Positions 33,317 to 43,037 of a stretch of 64,000 nucleotides of DNA are shown in pieces. The translations under genes and the position numbers were made by a program. The DNA is from Pontixanthobacter gangjinensis (GTDB lineage Bacteria; Pseudomonadota; Alphaproteobacteria; Sphingomonadales; Sphingomonadaceae): positions 248,001 to 312,000 of the forward strand of contig NZ_WTYS01000001.1 of assembly GCF_009827545.1 (NCBI RefSeq), read 5' to 3'. The notes below the pieces were generated by a model. It did not search any database, had not been told where the DNA came from, and worked only from the letters and a program-made list of their open reading frames with translations. How positions within the stretch are numbered: position 1 is the first letter of the stretch; each line of letters starts with the position of its first letter.

Positions 33317-33868
33317 ATGACATTTGCGAAAATCCCCTTAGCCCTTCTGGCTTTAACGTTCTTATCCGCCTGCGCAGGGCAGCAAGTTGCGCCGACTGGC
33401 GAGGACGATGCCTTCTCGAAAACCGTCGCCACAGGAACCTTCAAGAATGCCAATGGTGAAGCAATCGGCGAAGTTCAGCTGACCGAAACGACAGGACAGG
33501 TGCGATTGTCCGCAAAGATAAGCGGCCTGACAGCCGGGCAGCGCGGGTTTCATCTTCACCAGACAGGCTCTTGCGAGAGCCCGGACTTCAAGTCTGCTGG
33601 TGGTCATCTAAATCCACTGGACAGGAGCCATGGATCAAAATCAGAAGGCGGCAGCCACCTCGGCGACCTACCCAATTTGATTACGAATGAAGCGGGCCAA
33701 TCTATGTTGACCGCAAAGTTCACAAATCACGCAGAACAAGTGCTGGCCTGGATATTCGATGAAGATGGTACGGCCGTCATGATTCACGCCGAGCCCGACG
33801 ACTATCTGACAGATCCTACTGGTGCCGCCGGACCTCGCGTCGCTTGTGCGGTGCTAGTCCGGCCTTAG
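33317..33868 (+). CDS. sodC: Superoxide dismutase [Cu/Zn]-family lipoprotein
   Basis: This 183-residue protein has a lipoprotein signal (LLALTFLSAC) and a Cu/Zn-SOD domain. Copper and zinc ligands are visible in GFHLHQTGSC, GGHLNPLDRSHG, GSHLGDLPN and VMIHAEPDDYLTDP. Two cysteines (GSCESP and VACAVL) can form the structural disulphide. It removes superoxide in the periplasm, tethered to a membrane. GGAG lies 6 bases before the ATG at 33317. The NP-x-DRSHG region departs from the usual NPxxxxHG spacing only slightly, so activity is likely. Confidence 0.88.
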   Translation: MTFAKIPLALLALTFLSACAGQQVAPTGEDDAFSKTVATGTFKNANGEAIGEVQLTETTGQVRLSAKISGLTAGQRGFHLHQTGSCESPDFKSAGGHLNPLDRSHGSKSEGGSHLGDLPNLITNEAGQSMLTAKFTNHAEQVLAWIFDEDGTAVMIHAEPDDYLTDPTGAAGPRVACAVLVRP

Positions 33869-33889
33869 CCAATCCCAGACATCACCCTC

Positions 33890-35473
33890 TTATCCGATGA
33901 CTTCACCAGCGGCTTTCGCTCGTTCAATCAAAGTCAATTCGGCTGTGGGCACCAACCGATAGGCTGCAATCAGAAGTACCGTTCCGATTGGCGCAGCTAT
34001 CAACAGTGAAAGCACCCCAGTTGAGAGGCTGCCTGTCATGACAGACACTTGACCCGCTAGATATGGTCCAAGCGCCAGACCGATGAGCGTTGTGGACAGG
34101 AAGAATGTTGCAGTAGCGGTACCTCTCATACGGGGAAGAACTAAATCCTGAGACGTTGCCGCCGCAGCGCCCAAGGCCGAGCTTGCAAACAGGCTAAGGA
34201 CGAAACTCAGGACATAAAACAGCGCAACATTCGAGGTATTGAATGCCACGATCAATGGGATAACCGGAGCAAGAACCCCGAATAGAATGACCAATATGCG
34301 GCCGGCAGGATTACGTTCGCGGAGCCAATCAGCAACACGGCCACCAATGATCACGCCCAAGAAGCCTGCAACCGCCCCTGGCCCGCCGATCCAAAAGCCA
34401 ACCATGCTTGGCGCTTCGCCAAGAACACGGATCGCATATGGGGCCGCCCAAAAGGTGACAGAGTAGGATGCAAATGCGACCATCCCGTACCCAAGGATTG
34501 TGCATAAGAATGCCGGAGATCCCCAGATCAAAGCAAAGGTTGGCGGATCGCGACGCTTGAGCGTGGTTGCCCACGAAAACACAGCATAATATCCGATTGC
34601 AACCGCGATCCATTGGCGCCAGTCACCAGTAACGAGGATCAACAAATAGGCGACGGCTGAAATGACTGCAGCGCCAATCAAATTGGTGACCAACGCCCGA
34701 GAACCATGCTGGGCTGCTTGCAGCACTGTAAATGGCGGAATGATCGCGAACAATTCTTGGACAAAGCCGCGGAAGGGGTCTTTGACAGGATCTGTAACGA
34801 TGCCATCAACTTGTCCCCGGATCGGCTCACGCAAGGTAAACACCAGCGCTGCAAGCAGCAGACCTGGAAGACCAACGGCGATAAACGCTGCTTGCCAGCC
34901 AGCGAGATTAAAGGCACCCCCATCAGGATAAGCGGAGTTCCACCGCTCCACGATTAATCCGCCAATCAACAATGAAACACCGCCGCCGATATATAGGCCC
35001 GATGAATAAATCGCGAGAGCAGTGGCGCGCATCCGCTTGGGAAACCAATCAGAGATGAGGGAATAGGCCGCAGGACTGGCTGTTGCTTCACCCACGCCAA
35101 CCCCGATCCTCGCGACACTCAGCGCGCCGAAGCTACGCGCAAAACCGGACAGCGCGGTCATGGCAGACCATAGCGCGAGACCTATCGTCATCAAGCGGAC
35201 CCGGTGCCAATTGTCTGCAAGCTTGCCCAGCGGAATGCCAAACAAGGCGTAAAACACTCCGAAGGCTGTTCCATAAAGAAAGCCCAAATCATCATCACCG
35301 ATGTTCAAATCGGCTTTAATATCTTCAGCCAAGATCGATAGAATATTGCGGTCTACGAAATTCAAAATGTAGATGAGAACCAAAATACCCAGCGCGTACC
35401 AGCTGTAGGCGGGAACTTTCTTCGCTTCACCATCAGTCTCGGGTTTGGCAACTACGCTACTATCATTCGGCAT
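33890..35473 (-). CDS. MFS transporter, spinster-like
   Basis: This roughly 527-residue transporter has twelve predicted membrane helices. Family features are [39 protein letters not shown] and the motif near [25 protein letters not shown], typical of the spinster-like MFS branch frequent in Sphingomonadales. A long loop of about 60 residues lies mid-protein. Substrate unknown. The ATG at 35473 (or 35485) overlaps the 3' end of queC upstream, so the two share a transcript although no functional link is evident. Confidence 0.88.
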   Translation of the reverse strand: MPNDSSVVAKPETDGEAKKVPAYSWYALGILVLIYILNFVDRNILSILAEDIKADLNIGDDDLGFLYGTAFGVFYALFGIPLGKLADNWHRVRLMTIGLALWSAMTALSGFARSFGALSVARIGVGVGEATASPAAYSLISDWFPKRMRATALAIYSSGLYIGGGVSLLIGGLIVERWNSAYPDGGAFNLAGWQAAFIAVGLPGLLLAALVFTLREPIRGQVDGIVTDPVKDPFRGFVQELFAIIPPFTVLQAAQHGSRALVTNLIGAAVISAVAYLLILVTGDWRQWIAVAIGYYAVFSWATTLKRRDPPTFALIWGSPAFLCTILGYGMVAFASYSVTFWAAPYAIRVLGEAPSMVGFWIGGPGAVAGFLGVIIGGRVADWLRERNPAGRILVILFGVLAPVIPLIVAFNTSNVALFYVLSFVLSLFASSALGAAAATSQDLVLPRMRGTATATFFLSTTLIGLALGPYLAGQVSVMTGSLSTGVLSLLIAAPIGTVLLIAAYRLVPTAELTLIERAKAAGEVIG

Positions 35474-36158
35474 AAACGGTTCCATCTTCCAGGCCTGCTT
35501 CGGAAAAGCCCTTTTGCCGCAATCTGCAGCTATCGCAAACCCCGCAGGCCAATCCTTCTACCGATGGGTCGTAACAAGACCAGCTCAGGCTGGTATCCAG
35601 TCCAAGCCGATCTGCCTCGACGGCAATTCCCGCCTTAGTAAGATCCTGCAATGGGGTGTGAATAGTAAACGGCGCGCCCTCCACTCCAGATTTTGTGCCC
35701 AAGCGAGCCGTCTCAGCGAAACTGCTGATGAATTCCGGTCTGCAATCGGGATAGCCGGAGTAATCGAGCGCGTTAACCCCGATAAAAATGTCCTGCGCAC
35801 CTGTTACTTCGGCCCATGCCAAAGTCAGCGATAAGAACACCAGATTACGGGCTGGAACATACGTAATCGGAATGTCTTGGCCGACCCCGCCTTTTGGCAC
35901 GTCGATATCGTCCGTCAGAGCTGACCCCCCGAATGCCCGCAAATCAAGCGGTAGAATAACATGCCGTTCGCATTGCAGTTTGGCCGCAATAGTCTTGGCC
36001 GATTCAATTTCGATCCGGTGCCGCTGACCGTAGTCAATTGTGAGAGCAAACAGGGAATAGCCTTGCTCACGCGCGAGCGCAGCTGAGACCATTGAATCGA
36101 GACCGCCAGACAGCAGCACTACCGCGGGCCGCGGGCATTTTAATGATGAAGTCGCCAT
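35463..36158 (-). CDS. queC: 7-cyano-7-deazaguanine synthase (preQ0 synthase)
   Basis: This 231-residue enzyme converts 7-carboxy-7-deazaguanine to preQ0 with ATP and ammonia on the way to queuosine. The PP-loop SGGLDSMVS lies near residue 18. The zinc site is in the C-terminal [20 protein letters not shown], with the first cysteine of the set in SWSC. The ATG at 36158 leaves the family N-terminus intact. queD and queE are not in the window. It overlaps the MFS gene downstream. Confidence 0.95.
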   Translation of the reverse strand: MATSSLKCPRPAVVLLSGGLDSMVSAALAREQGYSLFALTIDYGQRHRIEIESAKTIAAKLQCERHVILPLDLRAFGGSALTDDIDVPKGGVGQDIPITYVPARNLVFLSLTLAWAEVTGAQDIFIGVNALDYSGYPDCRPEFISSFAETARLGTKSGVEGAPFTIHTPLQDLTKAGIAVEADRLGLDTSLSWSCYDPSVEGLACGVCDSCRLRQKGFSEAGLEDGTVYAE

Positions 36159-36221
36159 GCGCTTCCGGCTAATCGGAAAAACTCCGCTCTGCAATCCCAC
36201 TATTGTTTTCGGGATCGAGAC

Positions 36222-36644
36222 TTATCGGCAGTTACCTGTTCGGCGTGCTTCAGCGGTAAACTCGAATTGCTTTGTCCCGGCAATCCCCTGAGCTTCGATT
36301 TGAACGAGCGACCTAGTCTCTCGCCGGATGCTGGTTCGGCCATAGCCGTCTCCCCGGCAAGAATATTGCACGGTAACTTCTTGGGCCGAATCTTCAATCA
36401 CTGTACGATTACAAGCACGGCCCGGATGCCTTATCTGGATAAGCTCACGGCCGGTTCGCACGCAGATTTTCTCCGACGGTCGGCCGTCACGATAGCGTAA
36501 TTCCCACTGACCCCGATCAAGATTATCAAGCATGGCAAGCGCCGGCGCCTGAGCGGTGGCTGGCATCATAAAAGGAACAGCGAGCGTCGCCGCCACGGCC
36601 GCTTTTCCCAAAAATCCAATAGCTGTTCTCAAATTCGCAGTCAT
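36222..36644 (-). CDS. Secreted protein of unknown function, DUF3617-like
   Basis: This 140-residue protein has a signal peptide (hydrophobic stretch ending in MMPATAQA). The mature part begins LAMLDNLDRGQWELRYRDG and has three cysteines (KICVRTG, ACNRTV, YSCRGDG) plus a final GNCR. The GxWE start followed by a cysteine-bearing beta sandwich resembles the DUF3617 family, but the match is weak. It lies between queC and hslO on the same strand with short gaps. No function can be assigned. Confidence 0.65.
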   Translation of the reverse strand: MTANLRTAIGFLGKAAVAATLAVPFMMPATAQAPALAMLDNLDRGQWELRYRDGRPSEKICVRTGRELIQIRHPGRACNRTVIEDSAQEVTVQYSCRGDGYGRTSIRRETRSLVQIEAQGIAGTKQFEFTAEARRTGNCR

Positions 36645-36722
36645 ATCACACAATATCCTTGTGGGTGACCCATAGCACATTCTCGGACCATCGACAAAGC
36701 GTTCTTTGCCAGCGGTGAAGCG

Positions 36723-37616
36723 TTAAGCCGCGATGGGAAATTTCCTTGAACAAAACGCACAATCCACTTGGATAAATCCGGCTTCGTCACGCATTTCTGC
36801 TCGCTCTGATTCAGGAAAGCCGGAAAGGACCGACCGATAATGTTCAATGGAGCAACGACAGCCACGCTCTAGGCGGTTACCCTGCAAAACGCGAACCTCG
36901 TTCTCCTCATGAAATAATCGCCAAATAATAGCTTCAAGCGACAGACCCTTGTCGAGAAGTTCATCGTGACGAATGGTACCGGCCAGAATAGAAACATGGT
37001 CCCATTCAGGGTGATCAAGCCTTGCTTCAATCCGCTCTCTGCCATCTTCCCCGTCGGGCAAGTGTTGAATGAGCAGCCCAGCTGCAACGCAACCATCTGG
37101 GCCAGAATGAATTCCGACCTTGATTAAGGTCGGCAATTGTTCTGACTGCATGAAATAGCTTTCACACGCTTGCGCGATGCTTTCGCCTTCTAGCGGCACG
37201 ATTCCCTGATACCGCCCCTTTTCACCGGGCTGGTCGAAAGTGATCGCAAGGTAACCTTTGCCAAACAGGGCAAAAAGCGAAGGGTTGGCGCCTAGATCGT
37301 CCAGCCGATCTTGATCAAAATCGACATAACCGCGAAGTTCCCCAGCGCGGTAATCGCACGCCAACAATCGTACGACGCCTCCGTCCGTCTGAGCCTGCAT
37401 CGTCATTTGCCCAGTGTCATCTTTCAGCAGACTCCCGATCAAGGCTGTCAGGACAAGAGCCTCCGCAAGCAGATGCGTAATCGCAGGTGGGTAATTATGG
37501 GCAGACAGGATCGTATCGAGCACATCATCGATGCGAACAGTCCGGCCGCGAGCATCACGATGTGGCAGTGTGAAGCCAAGTAGTTGGTCACTGAAAGTGT
37601 CAGAATTGTCGGTCAT
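36723..37616 (-). CDS. hslO: Hsp33 redox-regulated chaperone
   Basis: This 297-residue chaperone is activated by oxidation and unfolding. The C-terminal zinc switch has all four cysteines: GCRC near residue 265 and CAFC near 290. The N-terminal substrate domain includes NYPPAITHLLAEALVLTALIGSLLK and MQAQTDGGVVRLLACDYR. I use the ATG at 37616; upstream codons in frame do not resemble the family. It follows argD-argF on the same strand with a 58-base gap, an arrangement I have seen in sphingomonads. Confidence 0.94.
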   Translation of the reverse strand: MTDNSDTFSDQLLGFTLPHRDARGRTVRIDDVLDTILSAHNYPPAITHLLAEALVLTALIGSLLKDDTGQMTMQAQTDGGVVRLLACDYRAGELRGYVDFDQDRLDDLGANPSLFALFGKGYLAITFDQPGEKGRYQGIVPLEGESIAQACESYFMQSEQLPTLIKVGIHSGPDGCVAAGLLIQHLPDGEDGRERIEARLDHPEWDHVSILAGTIRHDELLDKGLSLEAIIWRLFHEENEVRVLQGNRLERGCRCSIEHYRSVLSGFPESERAEMRDEAGFIQVDCAFCSRKFPIAA

Positions 37617-37674
37617 TCTGTGAATATGGGTAGGGTGGTCAAGAAAGCCAGACCAAGCCACCACATCGCAAAAT

Positions 37675-38604
37675 TCAAAGTTTCCCCAAAGCCCAAAGCA
37701 AGATCGACTTTTGAGCGTGAATGCGGTTTTCAGCCTCGTCAAAGACCCGCGATTGGGCGCTCTCAAATACAGCTTCACTGACCTCATCGCCAACATGAGC
37801 AGGCAAGCAATGGAGAAAGATTGCATCATCTTTTGCATGCGCCATTAGCGCTTCGTTCACTTGAAATGGAGCCATCGCCGCAAGCTTGTCCTCGGCATTC
37901 GTCTGGCCCATGGAAATCCACGTATCAGTAATGATAACATCAGCCCCGCCAGCGGCCTCTTGCGCGTCACTGGTTAAATCAATGCGTGCGCCAGCGGCAC
38001 GTGCCATATCGACAAATTCTTGTTCCGGCTCATATCCCAGAGGCGTGGCAACGCGCACATTGAACTTCAGCAGGGCCGCGGCCTCTAGAATCGAATGCAG
38101 TACGTTATTGCCATCACCGAACCATGCAACCTCCAGGCCCGGCAAAGGCTTCTTGTTTTCAAGAATGGTCAAAAGGTCGGCAACTATCTGGCACGGATGC
38201 GACCGGTCGGTTAGGCCATTGATCACCGGCACAGTGGCAAAGCGCGCCATCTCTTCAATCTTTGCATGATCGCCAGTGCGGATCATGATTGCATCCGCCA
38301 TCCGACTCAGAACTCGCGCCGTATCAGCGATGCTTTCGCCCCGGCCGAGCTGACTGGTTCCCGCTTCCAGAATGACTGCACTTCCGCCCAATTGACGCAT
38401 CGCCATATCGAAGCTGACTCGCGTTCGCGTTGAATTCTTCTCGAAGATCATTGCCAGCACATGGCCTTCCAGCGGCTTGTCCGAGTCAGCCTTACCTTTC
38501 GGCGAAGAAACACGCGCAATCTTGCGTTCGTGCGCGTCTCCTAACATTGTGGCCAAAGCATCTGTGCCCGCATCGGACAAATCGAGAAAATGGCGAATAG
38601 TCAC
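37675..38604 (-). CDS. argF: Ornithine carbamoyltransferase
   Basis: This 309-residue enzyme makes citrulline from ornithine and carbamoyl phosphate in arginine synthesis. The carbamoyl-phosphate loop NSTRTRVSF, the HPCQ motif and the ornithine-binding HCLPAH are all present. It starts on the base that ends argD (one-base overlap), so it is translationally coupled to it. Complete. Confidence 0.97.
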   Translation of the reverse strand: MTIRHFLDLSDAGTDALATMLGDAHERKIARVSSPKGKADSDKPLEGHVLAMIFEKNSTRTRVSFDMAMRQLGGSAVILEAGTSQLGRGESIADTARVLSRMADAIMIRTGDHAKIEEMARFATVPVINGLTDRSHPCQIVADLLTILENKKPLPGLEVAWFGDGNNVLHSILEAAALLKFNVRVATPLGYEPEQEFVDMARAAGARIDLTSDAQEAAGGADVIITDTWISMGQTNAEDKLAAMAPFQVNEALMAHAKDDAIFLHCLPAHVGDEVSEAVFESAQSRVFDEAENRIHAQKSILLWALGKL

Positions 38605-39794
38605 TATGTCGCCTCGGGAATTTCGTAGTCAGCTGCACCCGCCGACAGTTTTTCGAAAAATTCTTCGATCTCTTCATCACCGATCACCAGCGGCGGCAGC
38701 AAACGCAGGGTGTTGTCGCCAGCCGCCACCATCAGCAATTCGTGGTTGTCGCGCAGATGGACGAAAAACGGACGGGCTTCGACTTTCATCTTGAGGCCAA
38801 GCATCAGACCCTTCCCGCGAACAAGCTCGAACAAATCAGGGTAGTTGCCGATAAATTGTTCGAGGCGTGCGCGAATCCGTTCACCCTTGTCACGCACGCT
38901 GGCGAGGAATTCCTCATTTGCGACCGCTTCCATAACGGCAGTGCCCGCAGCCATTGCCAGCGGATTGCCGCCATAGGTCGAGCCATGTGTGCCAAATGTC
39001 ATCCCGCGTGCAGCCTTCTCGGTCGCCAGACAAGCACCAAGCGGGAACCCTCCTCCGATGCCCTTCGCGGTCGCGACGATGTCGGGAAGGATGCCATATT
39101 GCTCATAGGCATATAGTGTGCCTGTGCGCGCAACGCCGCACTGAACCTCGTCGAGCGCAAGCATCAGATCGTGCTCGTCCGCCAATGCGCGAAGGCCTTT
39201 CATGAATTCCTCAGAGGCCGGACGGATCCCGCCTTCACCCTGAATCGGTTCGACCAGGAAACCTGCAGTATTTGGTCCGATCAACGATTTCGCCATCTCC
39301 AAATCGTCAAACTCGCAATATTTGAATCCTTCAAGCAATGGCATGAAACCATGGTGCATCTTGGTCTGGTTAGACGCGCTGATTGTGGCCATGGTCCGGC
39401 CATGGAAAGCATTTGTGAAGGTGATGATCTCGTACCTGTGCTCATTACCAGCTGATTGGTGATATGCCCGCACAGCCTTAATCGCCGTTTCAACCGCCTC
39501 CGCGCCCGAATTGGTGAAAAACACCGTGTCTGCAAAAGTGTTGTCTACCAGCATTTGGGCCAGCTTCTCACCCTGCGGACTGCCATAAAGGTTAGAGACA
39601 TGCATCAATGTCTCGGCCTGCTTCTGGATGGCTCCGATTAGTCCTGGGTGCGAATGGCCGAGCAGATTCACCGCGATACCGCTGGCGAAATCGAGATAGC
39701 GCGTGCCGTCCTCGTCAATCAGATGGCAATGCTCCCCGCGCACCGGGCGAACGCCGCAGCGTGGATAGACGGGCATGAGCGGGGTGATGGCCAT
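38604..39794 (-). CDS. argD: Acetylornithine aminotransferase
   Basis: This 396-residue class III PLP aminotransferase of arginine synthesis probably also acts on succinyldiaminopimelate for lysine. The PLP lysine is in [15 protein letters not shown], with [14 protein letters not shown] supplying the cofactor-binding acid and [13 protein letters not shown] the phosphate loop. It is coupled to argF downstream, which fixes the arginine role over other class III aminotransferases. Confidence 0.95.
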   Translation of the reverse strand: MAITPLMPVYPRCGVRPVRGEHCHLIDEDGTRYLDFASGIAVNLLGHSHPGLIGAIQKQAETLMHVSNLYGSPQGEKLAQMLVDNTFADTVFFTNSGAEAVETAIKAVRAYHQSAGNEHRYEIITFTNAFHGRTMATISASNQTKMHHGFMPLLEGFKYCEFDDLEMAKSLIGPNTAGFLVEPIQGEGGIRPASEEFMKGLRALADEHDLMLALDEVQCGVARTGTLYAYEQYGILPDIVATAKGIGGGFPLGACLATEKAARGMTFGTHGSTYGGNPLAMAAGTAVMEAVANEEFLASVRDKGERIRARLEQFIGNYPDLFELVRGKGLMLGLKMKVEARPFFVHLRDNHELLMVAAGDNTLRLLPPLVIGDEEIEEFFEKLSAGAADYEIPEAT

Positions 39795-39848
39795 TACGAA
39801 ACTTCCTGATTTGAAAAAATTGCACCAAACTTAGGGACACAAACGACA

Positions 39849-39875
39849 AATGGCGACCCCAAAGGAGCCGCCATT
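39849..39875 (-). terminator. Hairpin after the cold-shock protein gene
   Basis: AATGGCG and CGCCATT pair, with an inner CTCC/GGGG stem and a three-base loop, 74 bases after the cold-shock gene stop and before argD on the minus strand. The following TGTCGTTTG is only moderately T-rich, so it is a probable but imperfect terminator. Confidence 0.45.
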
Positions 39876-39948
39876 CATAATGTCTATGCATTTGCTCTTG
39901 CCCGTCAAATCGGACGGATTGCAAACGCCGGCAGTCAATTATCTGCGA

Positions 39949-40740
39949 TCAACTTTCCGCAGGTGAAAGGTTGACTGCCGAGTGCTTGCCTCGTCGGTCA
40001 ACTTCAAGGTCGAACTGGTAACGCTCGCCTTCGTTGATTGCCGTCAGGCCAGAACGTTCGACCGCGCTGATATGCACAAATGCATCGGGCTGGCCATCAT
40101 CACGCACGAGAAAGCCGAAACCCTTCATGGCATTAAAGAACTTGACCGTGCCAGTTGCTTTTTCGCCGGTGAGTTCGCGTTGAGGAGCAGCACTGCGCTC
40201 GCTGCGATCACCGCCGCCGCTGCTTGCTGCAACTTCGATAACATCGCCGACAACTTGAAGGTCTTGCGCCGAAGTCTTCCCGCCACGATCAACCAGATTA
40301 TATTCAAGGCCCTGACCTTCTGCGAGGCCGGAGAGGCCTGCACGTTCAACCGCGCTGATGTGAACGAAAACGTCTTCGCCGCCACCTTCTTGTTGAATGA
40401 AGCCGAAGCCCTTGTCGCCGTTGAAGAATTTCACAACGCCTTTGCCGGTTCCCACGACCTGTGCGGGCATACGGCTCGCACCGCCGGCTGCACCGGCCCC
40501 TGCGCCGCCTTGACGAAAACCGCCGCCGCCGCCACCGCCGCCACGATTGCCGCCGCCGAAGCGATCACCGCCACCGCCGCCGCGATTGCCGCCGCCGAAG
40601 CGATCACCTCCACCGCCGCCATAACTGTCGCCGCCGCCAAAACTATTGCCGCCGCCACCGCCGAACGGATCGAAACTATCTTCTCCAAAACCGTCGCGCT
40701 TATCACGGCCCCGACCACGGCGCCCTTTATCATAACCCAT
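39949..40740 (-). CDS. Two-domain cold-shock protein with a glycine/arginine-rich N-terminus
   Basis: This 263-residue protein has two cold-shock domains. The first (about 98-165) has GVVKFFNGDKGFGFI and DVFVHISAVERAG; the second (about 195-260) has GTVKFFNAMKGFGFL and DAFVHISAVERSG. Both RNP1 and RNP2 motifs are intact, so both should bind single-stranded RNA or DNA. The first ~90 residues are a disordered RGG-like tail with a 13-residue unit GGGGDRFGGGNRG repeated twice. Tandem cold-shock proteins are common in alphaproteobacteria; the long glycine tail is more striking. Confidence 0.9.
   Translation of the reverse strand: MGYDKGRRGRGRDKRDGFGEDSFDPFGGGGGNSFGGGDSYGGGGGDRFGGGNRGGGGGDRFGGGNRGGGGGGGGFRQGGAGAGAAGGASRMPAQVVGTGKGVVKFFNGDKGFGFIQQEGGGEDVFVHISAVERAGLSGLAEGQGLEYNLVDRGGKTSAQDLQVVGDVIEVAASSGGGDRSERSAAPQRELTGEKATGTVKFFNAMKGFGFLVRDDGQPDAFVHISAVERSGLTAINEGERYQFDLEVDRRGKHSAVNLSPAES
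40545..40622 (-). repeat. Two 39-base tandem repeats inside the cold-shock gene
   Basis: Two near-identical 39-base units encode GGGGDRFGGGNRG twice in the glycine-rich N-terminal tail, within a longer glycine-codon-rich stretch (about 40510-40680). Such repeats are prone to slippage and length change between strains. Confidence 0.8.
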
Positions 40741-41086
40741 AATCTAAATCGTACCTTCGTATCTTCGCCCAATGTGCAATCAGGAAGCGACGTGGACGAA
40801 AAACACGCTTCCAATCTTGTGGGCCGGGGAATCGGAATCCCCAGTCCGGTCGCTTCAGACCATAACGCAAAACCACGCGCCATGCGAATGATTTCATATC
40901 CCGCAATTTTGTGGGCGCATTTTGTAGCATTTCCAATTTGAAAGACCACGGGTTTACAGAGCCATTATCTTCGCCATAGCCGACGAATTGGCGCAGTTCC
41001 CAGCGGGCAATTTTTGTGAAATTTGCGAACCGGTCATAGTCAGACCGCAAATTTTGGCAGCCGTCAAAAGTAGGCCAAAAGCTGGT
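40741..41086 (-). other. Long upstream region of the cold-shock gene (346 bases, no confident gene)
   Basis: No confident gene lies here. It is the upstream region of the cold-shock gene, and cold-shock mRNAs often have long structured leaders, so a regulatory leader is plausible. A minus-strand frame of 106 codons (40730-41050) spans most of it with several tryptophans, but it runs into the cold-shock gene out of frame and matches nothing I know. Confidence 0.4.
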
Positions 41087-42526
41087 CTATTTCCTAAAAT
41101 CGAGCGGCGGAGCGCGGTCACCCAAGAGCGATTCGTAGACATAATCAGGCCCGCGAGACGCATCGAACTCGGCCCTCGCCGCAGTCTGCAAATCAGGGTT
41201 CGTGAAAAGCTCTACCGCCATCACTGCCATCGCTTTTGCAGCAAATTGGGTCCCTTTCGCGCCGATTGAATGCCCGCTAGCAGCGGCAGATTGCCAGCTG
41301 TGTGAACTGGTTCCGGGAACCCATGTTGCGGCGCGCAGGCTGACCGTAGGTGTTGCCCAGGAAACATCTCCGACGTCGGTTGAGCCATATCCGAGCGTGA
41401 CCTCATAGGGCTTTATCGTGCCAACTTCGTCCATCGGTTTTGCCGCATCGCCAAGGCTTGAGGAAATCTCCGCCGCCCAGCGCTTTTCAGCCTCATTATA
41501 GGTAAAGCCTCCAATCTCGCGCAGCTTCCGGTCAAGCGCCATTTGCAACGTCTCATTGACCAGCTTCGGATTGTTGCCGTGGATTATTTCCCAGTCAACG
41601 GTTGTGCCGGTACCCTGTGCGGCCCCTTTCGCTGTAGCCTCCAGGCGCGTCCACAGCGCCCGGACCTCATCCGCGTCAGAGTGACGTACATAATAAAAAA
41701 CCTCGGCGAAATCAGGTACCACATTTGGTGCCGCACCACCTTCGGTAATAACATAGTGGATTCGCGTATCCATGCTGGTGTGTTCGCGCATCATATTGAC
41801 CATCATATTCATCGCCTCGACCCCGTCGAGCGCAGATCGCGCGCGCTCCGGCGCACCCGCTGCATGCGCGGACACGCCCCGAAAGCGGAATTTGGCCGAG
41901 CGGTTGGCCAAAGTAGTTCGGGCAGCCGCGGAATTCTCGTCATCAGGGTGCCAGTCGATGGTGAAATCGACATCATCGAACAAGCCGGCGCGGACCATAT
42001 AAACTTTGCCAGAGCCACCTTCTTCGGCTGGCGTGCCATAGAGGCGAACGCGGCCCGGAGTGCCGGTTTCTTCCAGCCATTGTTTGATCGCTATTGCCGC
42101 GGTCAGCGAACCAGCGCCGAACAGATTATGCCCGCAAGCATGGGCGGCGTGCTTACCTTCCAGAATCTCGCGGGTTGGCGCGTTAGACTGGCTGATGCCC
42201 GGCAGAGCATCGAATTCTGCAAGCAGAGCGATGACCGGGCCACCCTCGCCCCATTCGGCCACAAAGGCCGTCGGAATATCGGCCACACCCAGCCTCAGCT
42301 TGAAACCTTCACCTTCCAATTCGGCCTTCAGCAATCCGCTGGAGCGCAATTCGAGATAACCCAGCTCCGCATAATCCCAGATTTGCTTGGCAACGCGGGT
42401 GGTCCGCTCTTCCTGCGCCTCGACCGCAGCGATCGGGTCTGTGACATCTTGAGCGCTGGCCGCCTGGCCGCTGATTGCAGAAACCGCCGCTAACGAGCTG
42501 CCTGTAAGAAATTTTGTGAAGCTCAT
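41087..42526 (-). CDS. M20 family amidohydrolase, AbgB-like, exported
   Basis: This 479-residue protein has a signal peptide (ending in SGQAASAQ). The M20 peptidase fold shows metal ligands in HACGHNLFG and the GTPAEEGGSGK catalytic glutamates, followed by DWHPDDEN and a dimerisation domain starting at SAKFRFRGVSAHAAG. The closest style is the p-aminobenzoyl-glutamate hydrolase B subunit and related amidohydrolases, but here it is periplasmic, so folate salvage is uncertain. It is divergent from a small membrane protein gene. Confidence 0.87.
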   Translation of the reverse strand: MSFTKFLTGSSLAAVSAISGQAASAQDVTDPIAAVEAQEERTTRVAKQIWDYAELGYLELRSSGLLKAELEGEGFKLRLGVADIPTAFVAEWGEGGPVIALLAEFDALPGISQSNAPTREILEGKHAAHACGHNLFGAGSLTAAIAIKQWLEETGTPGRVRLYGTPAEEGGSGKVYMVRAGLFDDVDFTIDWHPDDENSAAARTTLANRSAKFRFRGVSAHAAGAPERARSALDGVEAMNMMVNMMREHTSMDTRIHYVITEGGAAPNVVPDFAEVFYYVRHSDADEVRALWTRLEATAKGAAQGTGTTVDWEIIHGNNPKLVNETLQMALDRKLREIGGFTYNEAEKRWAAEISSSLGDAAKPMDEVGTIKPYEVTLGYGSTDVGDVSWATPTVSLRAATWVPGTSSHSWQSAAASGHSIGAKGTQFAAKAMAVMAVELFTNPDLQTAARAEFDASRGPDYVYESLLGDRAPPLDFRK

Positions 42527-42614
42527 TGCCTCTACCCCTTTTACAGCACTTTATCCTGAGCTGGGCGGCACGCAAGTCTCGACGCAAACTGACATCTATG
42601 TCAGTAACGGTGCG

Positions 42615-43037
42615 ATGGAACAGTTCACGGGACAGCTATTGCAAATCGGCATTTCCCTCATCGCGATTCTCGCTCTGGCATGGCTTGCCAAGAAGATGGA
42701 TCTTGGCGGGGATCAAAGGATCCGCAGCGAAGACCGCGCGCGCGAACTGGCTGATGAAGCCGTAAGCGGGTTTGAAGCAATCGACATCGCTATCGACAAG
42801 GCTGGATATGGCGCATTGCTGCGCGATGCAGATGGCAGGATTATTGTACTGCGCCGTCATGGTTCGCATTTCGCGGGCCGCCTGCTAGAACGAAGCAGTG
42901 ATGCACGGCTGGATCAGGAGTTCCTGACAATTACCCCTGGTGACAAGCCGTTTGGGTCTGTGACCTTGCATCTGGGCGCAAATGCACAAATCTGGGCCGC
43001 TAGCCTCCGCCGTATGAAGACCTTGTCCGATGCCTGA
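42615..43037 (+). CDS. Conserved hypothetical membrane-anchored protein
   Basis: This 140-residue protein has one N-terminal transmembrane helix (about residues 8-25, ISLIAILALAWLAKK) and a cytoplasmic-looking domain (SGFEAIDIAIDKAGYGALLRDADGRIIVLRRHGSHFAGRLL). The ATG at 42615 places the helix at the start; an in-frame ATG at 42516 would overlap the divergent M20 gene. It overlaps the following hydroxylase-type gene by 8 bases and probably helps or regulates it. Family not recognised by name. Confidence 0.72.
   Translation: MEQFTGQLLQIGISLIAILALAWLAKKMDLGGDQRIRSEDRARELADEAVSGFEAIDIAIDKAGYGALLRDADGRIIVLRRHGSHFAGRLLERSSDARLDQEFLTITPGDKPFGSVTLHLGANAQIWAASLRRMKTLSDA

Noticed and set aside
36723-37838. 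N-terminal extension of 74 codons on Hsp33
   Set aside because: The family begins at the ATG at 37616, and the extension overlaps argF and has no family likeness.
40510-40680. Regularly spaced GCCGCC units that look like a repeat array
   Set aside because: They encode the glycine-rich tail of the cold-shock protein in frame; spacing and lack of unique spacers exclude a CRISPR array.
40730-41050. 106-codon minus-strand frame upstream of the cold-shock gene
   Set aside because: It has no recognisable family, overlaps the cold-shock start out of frame and lacks a convincing ribosome binding site; treated as upstream leader sequence.
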